Assembly (NCBI GenBank): GCA_027485695.1
Contig: JAIXQO010000008.1
Coordinates: 31,605-95,604, forward strand
Source: Pseudomonadota bacterium
Lineage (GTDB): Bacteria; Bdellovibrionota; UBA1018
Direction of reading: 5' to 3'
DNA length: 64,000 bases
A program made the position numbers and the translations under genes. Below, piece by piece: positions 25,901 to 33,187 of this stretch (its first letter is position 1; each line of letters starts with the position of its first letter). The notes beneath the pieces are model-generated. The model made no database searches, was not told where the DNA came from, and saw only the letters and a program-made list of their open reading frames with translations.

Positions 25901-26415
25901 TTCATCGCCGAGGTCACTACGTCGGCAACTTCCTGCACGGACCCCAGCCCCAGCGACGCGCCCTTGGCCGAAGCTTCGAGCACCTTCATACCCTCAGCGC
26001 CCTCGAAGCCCGACGACGAAATGTAGAACATCGCGTCGGCCATTTCCTGCGGATCGCGACCCATGACGACGGCGAGGTCCAGCAGTTCCTTGCGGAGGTA
26101 CGCCACGCTTTCGGTGCTTTCGCCCGCCAACGTCGTCATCATGGTCAAGGTCTGCTCGTACGCCCGAGCCTGTGCGAAGCCCTGCGCGCTGACAGCGATG
26201 GCCGATAGGGCGATGGACACGGGCACGAGCGCATCCACCAGCTGCCGGGCTTCTTCGGCGAGCGACCGCTTGGACAGGCTGGCCCGCTCGATATCCTTGC
26301 GAGCCGCTTCTGCCTTGTTACCTAGGTCGGACACAGACGTGCCCGCAGCGCGAAGCGCAGCCGATGCTTCGTCGCGGATTTTCAGAATGAACTTCAGTTC
26401 TTCGTTCATCGCCAT
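22936..26415 (-). CDS. Tail tape measure protein
   Basis: A 1159-residue protein. The N-terminal 300 residues carry the TP901-type core (YEQTLTMMTTLAGESTESVA, GVEFDELAASIAALSQTGLP). There are hydrophobic segments around 395-500 (ANPWVAAAVGIAALAGWLVY) that may enter the membrane. Long Ala/Glu/Lys-rich coiled coil follows. The C-terminus has LGEAGPEAIMPLTRDAQGRL, a motif shared by many tape measure C-termini. At roughly 0.15 nm per residue it predicts a tail near 170 nm. It follows the frameshifting chaperone pair, as is standard. A TGCAA palindrome lies inside (24832-24845). Confidence 0.92.
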   Translation of the reverse strand: MAMNEELKFILKIRDEASAALRAAGTSVSDLGNKAEAARKDIERASLSKRSLAEEARQLVDALVPVSIALSAIAVSAQGFAQARAYEQTLTMMTTLAGESTESVAYLRKELLDLAVVMGRDPQEMADAMFYISSSGFEGAEGMKVLEASAKGASLGLGSVQEVADVVTSAMNTYKDENLQAADAVGILVKAIQQGKAEPAEFGASIGRVLGVAKTAGVEFDELAASIAALSQTGLPAAEGVSAVRQILQEFISQSPAGQKVLEQYGLNFEELQATLRDKGLLEAMKELTTAIPEEELYKVISGIEGQNAALLLAKVRAEDANEIFKQVASGGLRDLEEAFKTVAGTDNFKIDQGIALMNASLIRLGQEIIPPVAQIVGVLIGVFATLNENADLVRGTLVALGTLMGLMAARTFVLFAAGLIQSTGLFAAYAVNCAFAGSATATTGGFMLALATRPIPTLVLAFRALTAAMLANPWVAAAVGIAALAGWLVYVSGKSQEAAKANGAYAKAAATVSAVTQAASKNVQALATATGKEREAALKAAQADRDRILTLRSRAGHALMTAKAELALAEATAGRMQTEVLAATRSTRGAGGGTDPAITAINRAQPAFDKVEQARANAKEAQKTVDELTTSLREIEKALSAPALVPGIAPPAPTSTSPGGPDKKAEKSEYEQLVEAIQRKTRALEEDVFMEKQLQLVRSNSARQRAVEIAMIRAYSEQSVDIEDALAEKKITEDQAQALREKAQALAAIAGQKAATAFDTAQAEDNMKAAHALTVLSLQTEKYVEAAGLEQRAKRVRLAYLDAETAALQRGMSAEQARIEAQNAATAQTIQNSIDVADAHAEMWAEVARAREEQAMMTETLEMTANETEIYRAYVTALAEAHREGIPDAEAYARAMAEIKAKELELQNAPALPTARSGFRQWLEDMRQNAITTGKVVYDALNSTFDALGTALGRLVTGQKVGFRELFRNVVAGVAQMIAKALVWMAVTKLIALIPGGKAILAAMDSMAQVQTAVGAAKQAASVAKVSSAAGNLKSAKGNAFGSDIISVPTMHTYGGGKLGELGEAGPEAIMPLTRDAQGRLGVRGLGGGGSGVYAPTIAMGDIVIEFQGSGDARQDEASSKQLAKLVTEAVDTRLAEAMRRMNKPGGANNLGLGRGGN
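24832..24845. repeat. TGCAA-N4-TTGCA palindrome (inside CDS)
   Basis: Exact copy (centre GTGC) inside the tape measure gene, far from any gene start, so it may be chance or non-regulatory. Confidence 0.45.
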
Positions 26416-26419
26416 GGCG

Positions 26420-26803
26420 TCAGCCCTTCAGTCTGCCACCCCGGGGACGTGTCTTGTCCCCACCGCGTTTCTTGTCGGCCTCGGCTTGCCGGTACTCGTC
26501 GATATCCCCGTAGACCCGCTCCATGATATCGAACACCTGAAGCGTTACGTTGCACTGCTCCATTACGCTCCCGTCTTCGGGGAGGAACCCCCGCCGATAG
26601 AACCGGTACAGGCGCATCCAGTACCCGAACTCCAACGGGTGATCCTTGACCGGGCGGCGGGGGCAGGTGGTGTATTCCTCGTCCCCAATCCGCACCGGCA
26701 ACTCAGCGTTTCCGTCGCACCCCCAGATGCGCTTGCGCTGGGCATCACAGGTCTTGCAATCCCTCTCGGGAAGCAGTTCGACCGCTATGATGCCGCTTCG
26801 GAG
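26420..26803 (-). CDS. Tail assembly chaperone T extension, read by -1 frameshift
   Basis: This frame is open from the slippery site to a TGA at 26420, adding 127 residues to 151 of the G frame (fusion about 278 aa). It has no good start of its own; the TTG near 26701 lacks a clear ribosome site. The extension holds DCKTCDAQRKRIWGCDG and EEYTTCPRR, four cysteines that could bind zinc, then FGYWMRLYRFYRRGFLPEDG. In lambda-like phages G and GT proteins wrap the tape measure during tail assembly and are absent from the finished virion. The tape measure gene starts 4 bases later. The slip site is seen in sequence; its use is inferred. Confidence 0.82.
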   Translation of the reverse strand, partial: LRSGIIAVELLPERDCKTCDAQRKRIWGCDGNAELPVRIGDEEYTTCPRRPVKDHPLEFGYWMRLYRFYRRGFLPEDGSVMEQCNVTLQVFDIMERVYGDIDEYRQAEADKKRGGDKTRPRGGRLKG

Positions 26804-27255
26804 TTTTTTTCCGACGCCTTGGAGACGGTGCTCAGTTCCATGATCTTGCGGTACGCCGCAATGCTGAGCATCGGCGGGATCGCGCGCATGATTTCGGGAG
26901 CGACGACCAGCTTGGCCTTGCCCGACATGTTCGTCTTGACCCGCTTGAACTCGATGACATTGCCGTCTTCGTCTTGCAGGTTCTCGATGTTCACGGTGGC
27001 GATGCGAAGGGCTTCCTGCGCGACCTTGAACATTTCGGTGCGCATGTTCTGCGCTTCGATGGACGCGGCGATTTCCTCTTCGGTCTCACCGGACGGCGAG
27101 CCTTCCATGGAGGTCAGGCGGTCGTTCAGGTACGCCTGCTCGTAACCATCCAGCGGACGGAACTCGAACTTGGTGGCGTCATCGGTGCCCTTGTCCGGGT
27201 CACCATCCCACTCCCACGGAGCGGTCTTCGTCAGGTTCACTACACGTACGGCCAT
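26785..27255 (-). CDS. Tail assembly chaperone G
   Basis: A 156-residue protein from ATG 27255. It starts VRVVNLTKTAPWEWDGDPDK, has an acidic helical middle (PSGETEEEIAASIEAQNMRT) and ends KASEKNSEAAS just after the slippery heptamer. Position between major tail protein and tape measure, size, and a classical -1 slip site near its end identify it as the G-type chaperone, although sequence similarity in this family is weak. Most ribosomes should make this short form, a minority the fusion. Both forms are thought to help the tape measure recruit tube subunits. Confidence 0.82.
   Translation of the reverse strand: MAVRVVNLTKTAPWEWDGDPDKGTDDATKFEFRPLDGYEQAYLNDRLTSMEGSPSGETEEEIAASIEAQNMRTEMFKVAQEALRIATVNIENLQDEDGNVIEFKRVKTNMSGKAKLVVAPEIMRAIPPMLSIAAYRKIMELSTVSKASEKNSEAAS
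26803..26809 (-). promoter_or_regulatory. Programmed -1 frameshift slippery site A AAA AAC
   Basis: In the G frame the codons are GAA AAA AAC, giving the heptamer A AAA AAC, the most efficient type in bacteria. The stop of the zero frame is 15 bases further on; the -1 frame stays open for 127 codons. GC-rich sequence downstream could form a stimulatory structure, but I did not define one. Confidence 0.85.
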
Positions 27256-27258
27256 GAT

Positions 27259-27477
27259 CTATTCCCCCTCTGCTGCCCCCAAAATGGGTGCTGCTTGCGT
27301 GGCAAGGAAATCAAACGCCCCAGCGCCGACCTCCTTGGTAGCGATACACTTACCAGTCCATCTGTTCGGCGCAAGTCTTCTCAACGCCATTGCTGCATCA
27401 AACGAAAGACGGAGGCCAACCAGATGGTCAGCCCCCGCCTCGTCGCGTTCCCACACGAGCCAGACTTTGGTCTTCAC
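27259..27477 (-). CDS. Small hypothetical tail-region protein
   Basis: A 72-residue protein filling the gap between major tail protein and chaperone G, GTG start at 27477. It opens KTKVWLVWERDEAGADHLVG, then LSFDAAMALRRLAPNRW and ends acidic (ILGAAEGE). It is beta then helix in appearance. Conserved spacing and frame support a real gene. No family recognised; a tail assembly accessory is the natural guess. Confidence 0.6.
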   Translation of the reverse strand: MKTKVWLVWERDEAGADHLVGLRLSFDAAMALRRLAPNRWTGKCIATKEVGAGAFDFLATQAAPILGAAEGE

Positions 27478-27481
27478 GGCG

Positions 27482-28741
27482 TCAGCCGAAGAAGAAGAAC
27501 GTCTCGTCGTCGCCGGTCGTCCACTGCCGGAAGCCCAGACCGGCGTCGAGCGTCAGGAGGCTGTCGCGATCCTGATAACTGAGACCCGTGTACTGCACCG
27601 AAGGCCCGATCACCCACTGGCGGTTGCCGACCGTCGCGCCGCAGCGCAGCCGGAACAGCATCTGCTTGGCCGACGCGAGGCTCCCCCAGAAGTCTTCGTC
27701 GGCGACCAGCTGCATTTCCGGGTCGATCCCGCCCTTGGGTTCGCGGCCCACCAGCATCACGCCGTTGTAGCCGTCCGAGGCCGAGATATCCTGCCGGGGC
27801 ACGATCTGGTTGCCCTGATCGTACGAGAACTTCGAGCACACCGCTGCCGTTTCGGCGTCGATGGCAAGGTTCGCGTTCTCCAGCAGCGGAGGCAGCGTTG
27901 CCTCGTAGCTGGGGCTGTTCGGCAGCGCCGCGTCCTGTGCGGCCAGATACTGCCCGGTCAGGGTGAACGACATGGTGGCGTAGTTCCCTGCTTCTGCCGT
28001 CATCGTGAAGGTCGCGCGACCCCCGGTCAGACGGTGCAGCAGGCCGTCGCGGTACATGTACGCCGTGACGCTCTCGAAGCCGGTCGAAACCGGGCTGTAG
28101 AGCGTGCCGACCGGGAACCACCAGAAGTAGAACTTGTCGCCGACGACATGGTTGCCGGTCCACGTCGGGATGATCGTCACGCCGGTCGCCAGCGTGAACG
28201 CCGTGCCGGTGGTGAGCGTCGAAGCCGCACGGGTCGCAGCGTACCCCTTGAGCACCGACATGGCGTCAGGGGTAACTGTCGCCTGTGCGGTACCGGACGC
28301 GCCCCCGGTGGTCACCGTCACGGTGAACAGCACCGGCTCGGTCGGCTGCGAACCCGACACGGGCGTACCCCACGTGACGGCGGGACCGGTGTTGGCGTTG
28401 TCACGGCGCACGATGGCCAGCTGCGAAGCACCCGACGTGATCGCGGTTTCCGAGTACCCGGAGGCACGCAGAAGACGCCCAATCCGGGGCGAGGTTGCCG
28501 CCGCACCCGAACCCCGGAACTCCACCCCGAACGTCATCCCTGCCAGCTTGCGACCCATCTGGTGCGCGAGTTGGGTGATGCTGTTCCGAACGAAGTTCCG
28601 CTGAAGCATGTTCGGATCGACGGTGTACATCGGTTCCGAGACGAGAAGCGCGTCGGCGGCGGTCGGCACCGGGTCCACGTTGTACGTGGCTTCCGTCCGA
28701 ACCGTCACCAGCGCGCGGCGAGTAAGCAGCGGATTGGGCAT
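27482..28741 (-). CDS. Major tail (tube) protein
   Basis: A 419-residue protein upstream of the chaperone pair, the standard place of the tube subunit. It begins PNPLLTRRALVTVRTEATYN, a form typical of major tail proteins in long-tailed phages. It contains a beta-rich inserted region near 125-170 with TVTVTTGGASGTAQATVTPD, which could be a surface Ig-like or decoration domain. It ends with TTGDDETFFFFG. About 420 aa is large for a tube protein, consistent with an extra surface domain. Assigned from position and general sequence style. Confidence 0.7.
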   Translation of the reverse strand: MPNPLLTRRALVTVRTEATYNVDPVPTAADALLVSEPMYTVDPNMLQRNFVRNSITQLAHQMGRKLAGMTFGVEFRGSGAAATSPRIGRLLRASGYSETAITSGASQLAIVRRDNANTGPAVTWGTPVSGSQPTEPVLFTVTVTTGGASGTAQATVTPDAMSVLKGYAATRAASTLTTGTAFTLATGVTIIPTWTGNHVVGDKFYFWWFPVGTLYSPVSTGFESVTAYMYRDGLLHRLTGGRATFTMTAEAGNYATMSFTLTGQYLAAQDAALPNSPSYEATLPPLLENANLAIDAETAAVCSKFSYDQGNQIVPRQDISASDGYNGVMLVGREPKGGIDPEMQLVADEDFWGSLASAKQMLFRLRCGATVGNRQWVIGPSVQYTGLSYQDRDSLLTLDAGLGFRQWTTGDDETFFFFG

Positions 28742-28780
28742 ATGGTGTCCCCCTGTCTAAAGTTACGCTAGGCCGATGGC

Positions 28781-29542
28781 TTACGCCACAGCCAGTGCGA
28801 ACGGCGTGACAACGCGGACACCATCCGTGGCGGCGTTCAGCTTGGCAGCGCAGGTGGCGACGATGTTCGCGGCGTTGGTCAGGTACGCGTCCATCGCAGC
28901 CTTCGAAATCGTGCCAGCCGCAGCAGCCTGCGGAGCCGTTGCCGCCGTGCCGGTCGCAGCCGCGAGGGCCACGAACGTGCGCCCGGTCCCCACGTCACCG
29001 CCGACACGGTTGTTGATCGGCGTGAGGCCGACCGCCACAGCGACTTCGTTGGTCGCGGCGACCAGACGGGTCAGTTCGTTGCGGTACGCACGCAGCAGCG
29101 CGATGCTGTTGTTGAAGTTCAGCGCGGTGCCCGCCGAGCCAGCGACCGCCGTGACGGTCTTGGTGACCGCCGGGACGGTGCCTGCGGTGGCGATGGTGCC
29201 GCCGGTGCTGATCGTGCGCGGATCGAGGTCGATGGCAGGCTGGATCAGCACGTTGATGCGCGAGGCCACCACGGTGATGGCGTCACGGAGCGTGCTGAGC
29301 GCGGTGTCGCTGCCCGCCTTGGGAGCCGCGTCGGTGCCCACGGACGTGAAGGCGGTCGGCAGAGCGAGGATCGCGCTGGTGTTGCCGCCCGACGTGCCCG
29401 TCGAGTTGTCGGTGATATCCGCCAGACCCTTGGCGATGTTCGCTGCCTGAAACTGCGCGAGCGAGCGCAGAAGGTTGGCGAGGGTTCCGTCAAAAACCTT
29501 GCTCGAACCCGAGAAAGTCTTCGGTGCAATCTTGAGCGCCAT
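28781..29542 (-). CDS. Virion structural protein, unknown
   Basis: A 253-residue Ala/Thr-rich protein between the tail terminator-type gene and the major tail protein, ATG with AAGGAGGTG upstream. The N-terminus KIAPKTFSGSSKVFDGTLAN, the central ISTGGTIATAGTVPAVTKTV, and the long helix LNFNNSIALLRAYRNELTRL suggest a structural protein with helices and small beta parts. Strong ribosome site and low charge fit high expression. It could be a tail tube decoration or a second tail protein. No family is recognised. Confidence 0.6.
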   Translation of the reverse strand: MALKIAPKTFSGSSKVFDGTLANLLRSLAQFQAANIAKGLADITDNSTGTSGGNTSAILALPTAFTSVGTDAAPKAGSDTALSTLRDAITVVASRINVLIQPAIDLDPRTISTGGTIATAGTVPAVTKTVTAVAGSAGTALNFNNSIALLRAYRNELTRLVAATNEVAVAVGLTPINNRVGGDVGTGRTFVALAAATGTAATAPQAAAAGTISKAAMDAYLTNAANIVATCAAKLNAATDGVRVVTPFALAVA

Positions 29543-29596
29543 GGGGCACCTCCTTCTGATGGTGCGGCGGCTCCCTCGCCAGAGGGGTGTCAGTTC

Positions 29597-29824
29597 TTAC
29601 GCGAAGAAGCTGTCGTCCTTGGGACGGTCTTCCTCGGCTTGTCCTTCATCCACCCAGACGCGTTCGCCGCCCCCGATTGAGACGTACCGACCACCGACGC
29701 CACGATCCGTGTGGACCTTGATTTCGACAGGCGGCGTGTCACTGGATACGCTTTCGGTGGCTTCCGGCAAGGGGTCTGCCGAAATTACTTCTTCGGCGGG
29801 TGCAGCGGTGTTGATCTTGGGCAT
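29597..29824 (-). CDS. Small hypothetical structural-region protein
   Basis: A 75-residue acidic protein, ATG overlapping the upstream stop by one base. The N-terminal half is low complexity (Pro, Glu, Ser, Thr). The C-terminal half RGVGGRYVSIGGGERVWVDE could form a beta hairpin. Small acidic proteins of this kind occur near head-tail joining genes. The function is unknown. Confidence 0.6.
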   Translation of the reverse strand: MPKINTAAPAEEVISADPLPEATESVSSDTPPVEIKVHTDRGVGGRYVSIGGGERVWVDEGQAEEDRPKDDSFFA

Positions 29825-30306
29825 TACGTCCTCCCTAGTCGTGGGTCGTCTTCGCGCTGGCTGAACGTGAGGGTCAGGAACAGCGCGCCTTCGGCTTGGT
29901 TATCATACGCGCCATCGACAGTCACCTGCTCTCCGGTGATTTTCAGATCGTGCACGTAGGCTCGCAGCGGCTGGCCGTCGTTCATGCCTTCCTTGAGGCG
30001 GCGTTCGACCACCCCGAGCAGGTCTTCGATGGTGCGCGACATGTCCACACCGGACTGCTTGGCCGCGTGCACTTCGATGACCACCGGCAGCATCACGTGG
30101 AGGAACGGGAACTTCTCCGTGCGGATGCTTTCACCAGCGTACACACCCAACGCCCGGACCTTGCCTTTGGTCAGCTGCCGGATCGGGTCACGGGTGACGA
30201 TGCTCCATTCGACCTCATACGGGTCGCCGACCGGCAGGGCCGCGTCCATCGTGACGAACAGGTCTTTGATCAGGTCGAGTACCCGCGTGCGGATGATCGG
30301 GGTCAT
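29824..30306 (-). CDS. Tail terminator / tail completion protein
   Basis: A 160-residue protein in the position of lambda U. It starts TPIIRTRVLDLIKDLFVTMD, then shows FLHVMLPVVIEVHAAKQSGV, DMSRTIEDLLGVVERRLKEG and a C-terminal strand GALFLTLTFSQREDDP. This helix-strand order with a long central helix is usual for tail terminators, which cap the tube and join it to the head. The ATG overlaps the upstream gp10-like stop (ATGA). Assignment comes from order and pattern, not from strong motifs. Confidence 0.65.
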   Translation of the reverse strand: MTPIIRTRVLDLIKDLFVTMDAALPVGDPYEVEWSIVTRDPIRQLTKGKVRALGVYAGESIRTEKFPFLHVMLPVVIEVHAAKQSGVDMSRTIEDLLGVVERRLKEGMNDGQPLRAYVHDLKITGEQVTVDGAYDNQAEGALFLTLTFSQREDDPRLGRT

Positions 30307-30953
30307 AGCGCAATCAACTCCTTCAGCATGGCGTCCACCGCCCGGTCCACAAAGTAGGGCACGCCCCCTTCAAGCGCTTTGCGCATACCCAACCGGGGCT
30401 TGATGGTCACGCTCTTCTTGAGCACGTAGAGCGGCACGATCTTCGAACCCGTCTTCTGGAAAATGATCAGGTTGCCCTTCTTGCTGGTCGCCACAAACGT
30501 GTTGATCCAGTCGCGCGCAGACTTCTTCTTTGGCGTGCCGTTGGAGTTCAGCGCAGCAGGAAGCGGGATCGTGAGGTACTTGGCCTTCTTCGGCGTGATG
30601 GTTGCGCCGTACTCGTGCGTCTTCAGGTAGTACGCCTTACCCCCGCCAATCGTGCCTTGGATGGTGGCAAGCTGCTCGCCTGTGACCTTTACGCTGCCGA
30701 GGATTTGCTGCTTGGCGAAGCCCGACCGGGCGCTGAGGCTGTTTTCCGTGGTGCCGCCGGGGTACGGCGTGCCGTGCCGCTCGGCCATCGCCTTGGCGAT
30801 TTCATTGAGGAACTCTTCGAGGTGCTTGCGCAGTACATCGCTTACCCGCTCGGGGCTGGTTTCGATGCTCTTGCCCAAAGCGCGCAAGCCAGCTTCGGCT
30901 TGCTGATAGCGCTTGTTGCGGAACTCGAATGAGAGTTCGACGCCGCTGACCAT
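30303..30953 (-). CDS. HK97 gp10-like head-tail protein
   Basis: A 216-residue protein from ATG 30953; the longer open frame would overlap the connector gene and is not supported. It has the gp10-like pattern: VELSFEFRNKRYQQAEAGLR, LRKHLEEFLNEIAKAMAERH, then GTPYPGGTTENSLSARSG. The middle KAYYLKTHEYGATITPKKAK and the end ALEGGVPYFVDRAVDAMLKE are common to this family, which acts in neck assembly. The order connector, gp10-like, terminator is conserved in siphophages. Confidence 0.7.
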   Translation of the reverse strand: MVSGVELSFEFRNKRYQQAEAGLRALGKSIETSPERVSDVLRKHLEEFLNEIAKAMAERHGTPYPGGTTENSLSARSGFAKQQILGSVKVTGEQLATIQGTIGGGKAYYLKTHEYGATITPKKAKYLTIPLPAALNSNGTPKKKSARDWINTFVATSKKGNLIIFQKTGSKIVPLYVLKKSVTIKPRLGMRKALEGGVPYFVDRAVDAMLKELIAL

Positions 30954-30957
30954 CAGC

Positions 30958-31575
30958 TTACATCGGGTGCGTGGAGTACGGGAAGTAGCGCAGACGCCCA
31001 GCCATCTGGTTGGCGTACGCTTCCTCGTTCTCCTTGATGGCAGGACCCGCCGCGCCGTCTTCGTGGCGCAGGCTGGGATTGGACTGGTCGAGCAGGCTGA
31101 GCGCCTTGGCCTTTGCAACTGATTGCAACCAGTCCGGGATCGTCTGGTACGTGCCCGCCTGCTCGGCGAAGCCTGCGGTGTACACGACCTTGACGTAGCA
31201 GTCCCGCAGATCGGGGCCAACGATGACCAGTGCGCCCTTTTCGCGGTCCAGCGTTATGGCGCTGTCGGCGAGAGCGATAGGCTCAGCCGTGAGGCCGTCC
31301 CACGTCCCGGACCATGTGACGACAATCGGGTCGGAGGTCAGGAACCCGTGTCGCAACGCCAAACGGGTGCGGAACGTCTGCCCTGCAAACTGCAAGCACC
31401 CGGTCGGGCGCACAGCGAAGGTGTCCGTGAAGCTGGCCTGCGAGAACGAAGGGTTCCGCAAGTCCGAGGCAACCACTTCGGTCGCGCGGTCAAGCGCGCT
31501 CTCGATGGTTTCCTGCTGCACACCGGCGTCGAAGCCGATCATCTTGCGGAAGTCCTCGTACGAAGTCAGCTTCAC
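30958..31575 (-). CDS. Head-tail connector (gp6/adaptor type)
   Basis: A 205-residue protein, GTG start with AAGGAGCGCTGCC upstream. The N-terminal helices (YEDFRKMIGFDAGVQQETIE, ALDRATEVVASDLRN) and the C-terminal helix (IPDWLQSVAKAKALSLLDQS) frame a beta-rich insertion with ADSAITLDREKGALVIVGP. Helical adaptor with internal beta domain is the usual form of head-completion proteins that bind below the portal. Its place after the capsid genes supports this. A TGCAA palindrome lies inside (31114-31127), in the LQSVA codons. Confidence 0.65.
   Translation of the reverse strand: MKLTSYEDFRKMIGFDAGVQQETIESALDRATEVVASDLRNPSFSQASFTDTFAVRPTGCLQFAGQTFRTRLALRHGFLTSDPIVVTWSGTWDGLTAEPIALADSAITLDREKGALVIVGPDLRDCYVKVVYTAGFAEQAGTYQTIPDWLQSVAKAKALSLLDQSNPSLRHEDGAAGPAIKENEEAYANQMAGRLRYFPYSTHPM
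31114..31127. repeat. TGCAA-N4-TTGCA palindrome (inside CDS)
   Basis: Exact copy (centre CTGA) in the connector gene, about 160 bp upstream of the gp10-like start. Confidence 0.45.
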
Positions 31576-31586
31576 GGCAGCGCTCC

Positions 31587-32093
31587 TTAGTCGTCGATAT
31601 CGTCGTCAGCCGGGGTTTCACCGGCTTCGGCGTCGGCGGGTGCCGGGGTCTGCGGAACCAGCCCGGCGGCGGTATCGAGTTCGTCATCGTCGTCGAACAG
31701 ATCGTCGGGACGCTCTTCAGCAGCTTCGGCGGCGGGCTTGGCGTACTTCTCGGTGTACTTGCCGCGCGCTTCTTCGTTGAGCGTCTTGAGCGCCTTGTTC
31801 AGGTCCGCTTCGTAGCCGAGGTGCTCGCGAGCGTACGTCTGCAAGTCGCGCTTCGTACGGAAGCCGTTGGCCGGGAAATCGGGCACAGCGTCCTTGGCGG
31901 GCGCATCCTTGAAGACGACGCCGCCGCGCTTCTTCGGGGCGACCTTCGGTTCGGTGACCCGTGCGTGCGAGAACAGGCCGGTCGAGAGCAGGTATTCCTC
32001 GTGCTCGCCTGCGTCACGCGGCTCGCCGCGCTGGAAAATCATGCCGCCGTACGAATACGACGCGTTGGTACCGTGGAACACCAGTTCAGCCAT
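31587..32093 (-). CDS. Hypothetical head protein with acidic tail
   Basis: A 168-residue protein from ATG 32093, with AAGGGAG upstream. It starts AELVFHGTNASYSYGGMIFQ, has a basic middle (KVAPKKRGGVVF) and a helical part (FRTKRDLQTYAREHLGYEAD). It ends in a long acidic, Pro/Ala-rich tail (LFDDDDELDTAAG, ADDDIDD). It lies between the major capsid gene and the connector, where head completion or decoration proteins occur. A hairpin separates it from the capsid gene. No family is recognised. Confidence 0.6.
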   Translation of the reverse strand: MAELVFHGTNASYSYGGMIFQRGEPRDAGEHEEYLLSTGLFSHARVTEPKVAPKKRGGVVFKDAPAKDAVPDFPANGFRTKRDLQTYAREHLGYEADLNKALKTLNEEARGKYTEKYAKPAAEAAEERPDDLFDDDDELDTAAGLVPQTPAPADAEAGETPADDDIDD

Positions 32094-32120
32094 GATCAAA
32101 CACTCCCTTGTGAAAACACA

Positions 32121-32153
32121 GGAGCCGAGCCGCTATTTCTGCGACCCGGCCCC
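32121..32153 (-). terminator. GC-rich hairpin after the major capsid gene
   Basis: A 13-bp stem with three G-U pairs (32121-32133 with 32141-32153) around a 7-nt loop, 26 bases after the capsid stop. On the minus strand it is followed by TGTGTTTTCAC rather than a clean U-run. It could be a leaky terminator or an mRNA 3'-end protector that raises capsid over downstream expression. Confidence 0.55.
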
Positions 32154-32178
32154 AAATTGCAACTGCACCGAGACCGGC

Positions 32179-33138
32179 TTAGCCGATGTTGGTGTAGGTC
32201 ACCGTCGCTTCGGTTTCCTCGATCTGGAGCGCCACACGGGCGGTCAGAACGATGATGTAGACGCGGGCGGTGATATCCTTGTCGTACTCCATCGAGACCT
32301 GACGCTGGATGCCCATGATCAGGTTCTTGGAGTTGCAGAACAGGCCGCGCGCGTCGGGCATCATCGGAACCGGCGCGACGGGCGAACCGAAGGCGTTGAC
32401 CGCCCGGGTGCCGTCGATGATCGCGTCACCGAGCGCGGTGGCACGGTCGGCGAGGGTATCGCGGTACTCGGTTTCCTGATCGACCGAGACGTAGTGCTTC
32501 ATGTTCGCCACGTCGCGGAGGTACTGGTCCGGCATCGCCTTCTTGCCGTTCTTGAACATCGACTTCGTGACGGTCGCGCCGCCGTTGTCCACGACGTTGC
32601 CGAAGGTCGAAGCCAGCTTCAGGTAGCCGTCCTGCAACGCGAGGTACGCGTCGCCCGAAGCCTTGTCACCCAGCAGGGCGAGTTCTTCGAGGTCCAGCGC
32701 GGCGCGCTCGGCGATCAGCTGGATCAGCGTGTCGCGGAGACCGCCCGGGCCGGCGTTCGGGCTTTCGTTGTTCGCCGCAGCCGCGCTCTCGATGTTGTCT
32801 TCCAGCACGTCGTACGGCAGGCGCACTTCGGCGATCACCTCGGAGGTGTTCAGCTGGATTTGCTGCGTGGTCGGAGCCGAGCGGTCGGCTTGCGACAGCG
32901 CGGTACCCGAGACAGCCGGGCGCAGGATGCGAGCGCCGAAGCCGATCTTGTTGATCTTGCGCTGCGGTGCGGTCATCGTGACCACGCGCGCCTCGCGGAT
33001 GATCGTCGGCGTCTTGATCAGCTTGCGGATGAAGGTGTTCGCCTGTTCGGCCTGAAGCAGACCGCCGTTCGCGGTCAGGTCCGACATGGCAAGGTCGGCC
33101 TTGGCGAGCAGGCTCTTGTTCGAAGTGGTCATGGTCAT
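32179..33138 (-). CDS. Major capsid protein (HK97 fold)
   Basis: A 319-residue protein. Typical segments are ANTFIRKLIKTPTIIREARV near the N-terminus, KINKIGFGARILRPAVSGTA, VRLPYDVLEDNIESAA, LIQLIAERAALDLEELALLG, and the C-terminal MEYDKDITARVYIIVLTARV. This is the layout of N-arm, E-loop, P-domain and A-domain in major capsid proteins of this type. It follows the protease-like and scaffold-like genes and precedes the connectors. It should form the icosahedral shell. The ATG at 33138 has a GGGGGAATG-type ribosome site. Confidence 0.88.
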   Translation of the reverse strand: MTMTTSNKSLLAKADLAMSDLTANGGLLQAEQANTFIRKLIKTPTIIREARVVTMTAPQRKINKIGFGARILRPAVSGTALSQADRSAPTTQQIQLNTSEVIAEVRLPYDVLEDNIESAAAANNESPNAGPGGLRDTLIQLIAERAALDLEELALLGDKASGDAYLALQDGYLKLASTFGNVVDNGGATVTKSMFKNGKKAMPDQYLRDVANMKHYVSVDQETEYRDTLADRATALGDAIIDGTRAVNAFGSPVAPVPMMPDARGLFCNSKNLIMGIQRQVSMEYDKDITARVYIIVLTARVALQIEETEATVTYTNIG

Positions 33139-33187
33139 TCCCCCTTAATGCTGGAACGTAATTCGCGGATGCCCCGGAGCAGTTCGA

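Noticed and set aside
29543..29596. Inverted repeat GGCG-N7-CGCC in the gap before the 28781-29542 gene
   Set aside because: Only 4 bp of stem; likely chance in GC-rich DNA.
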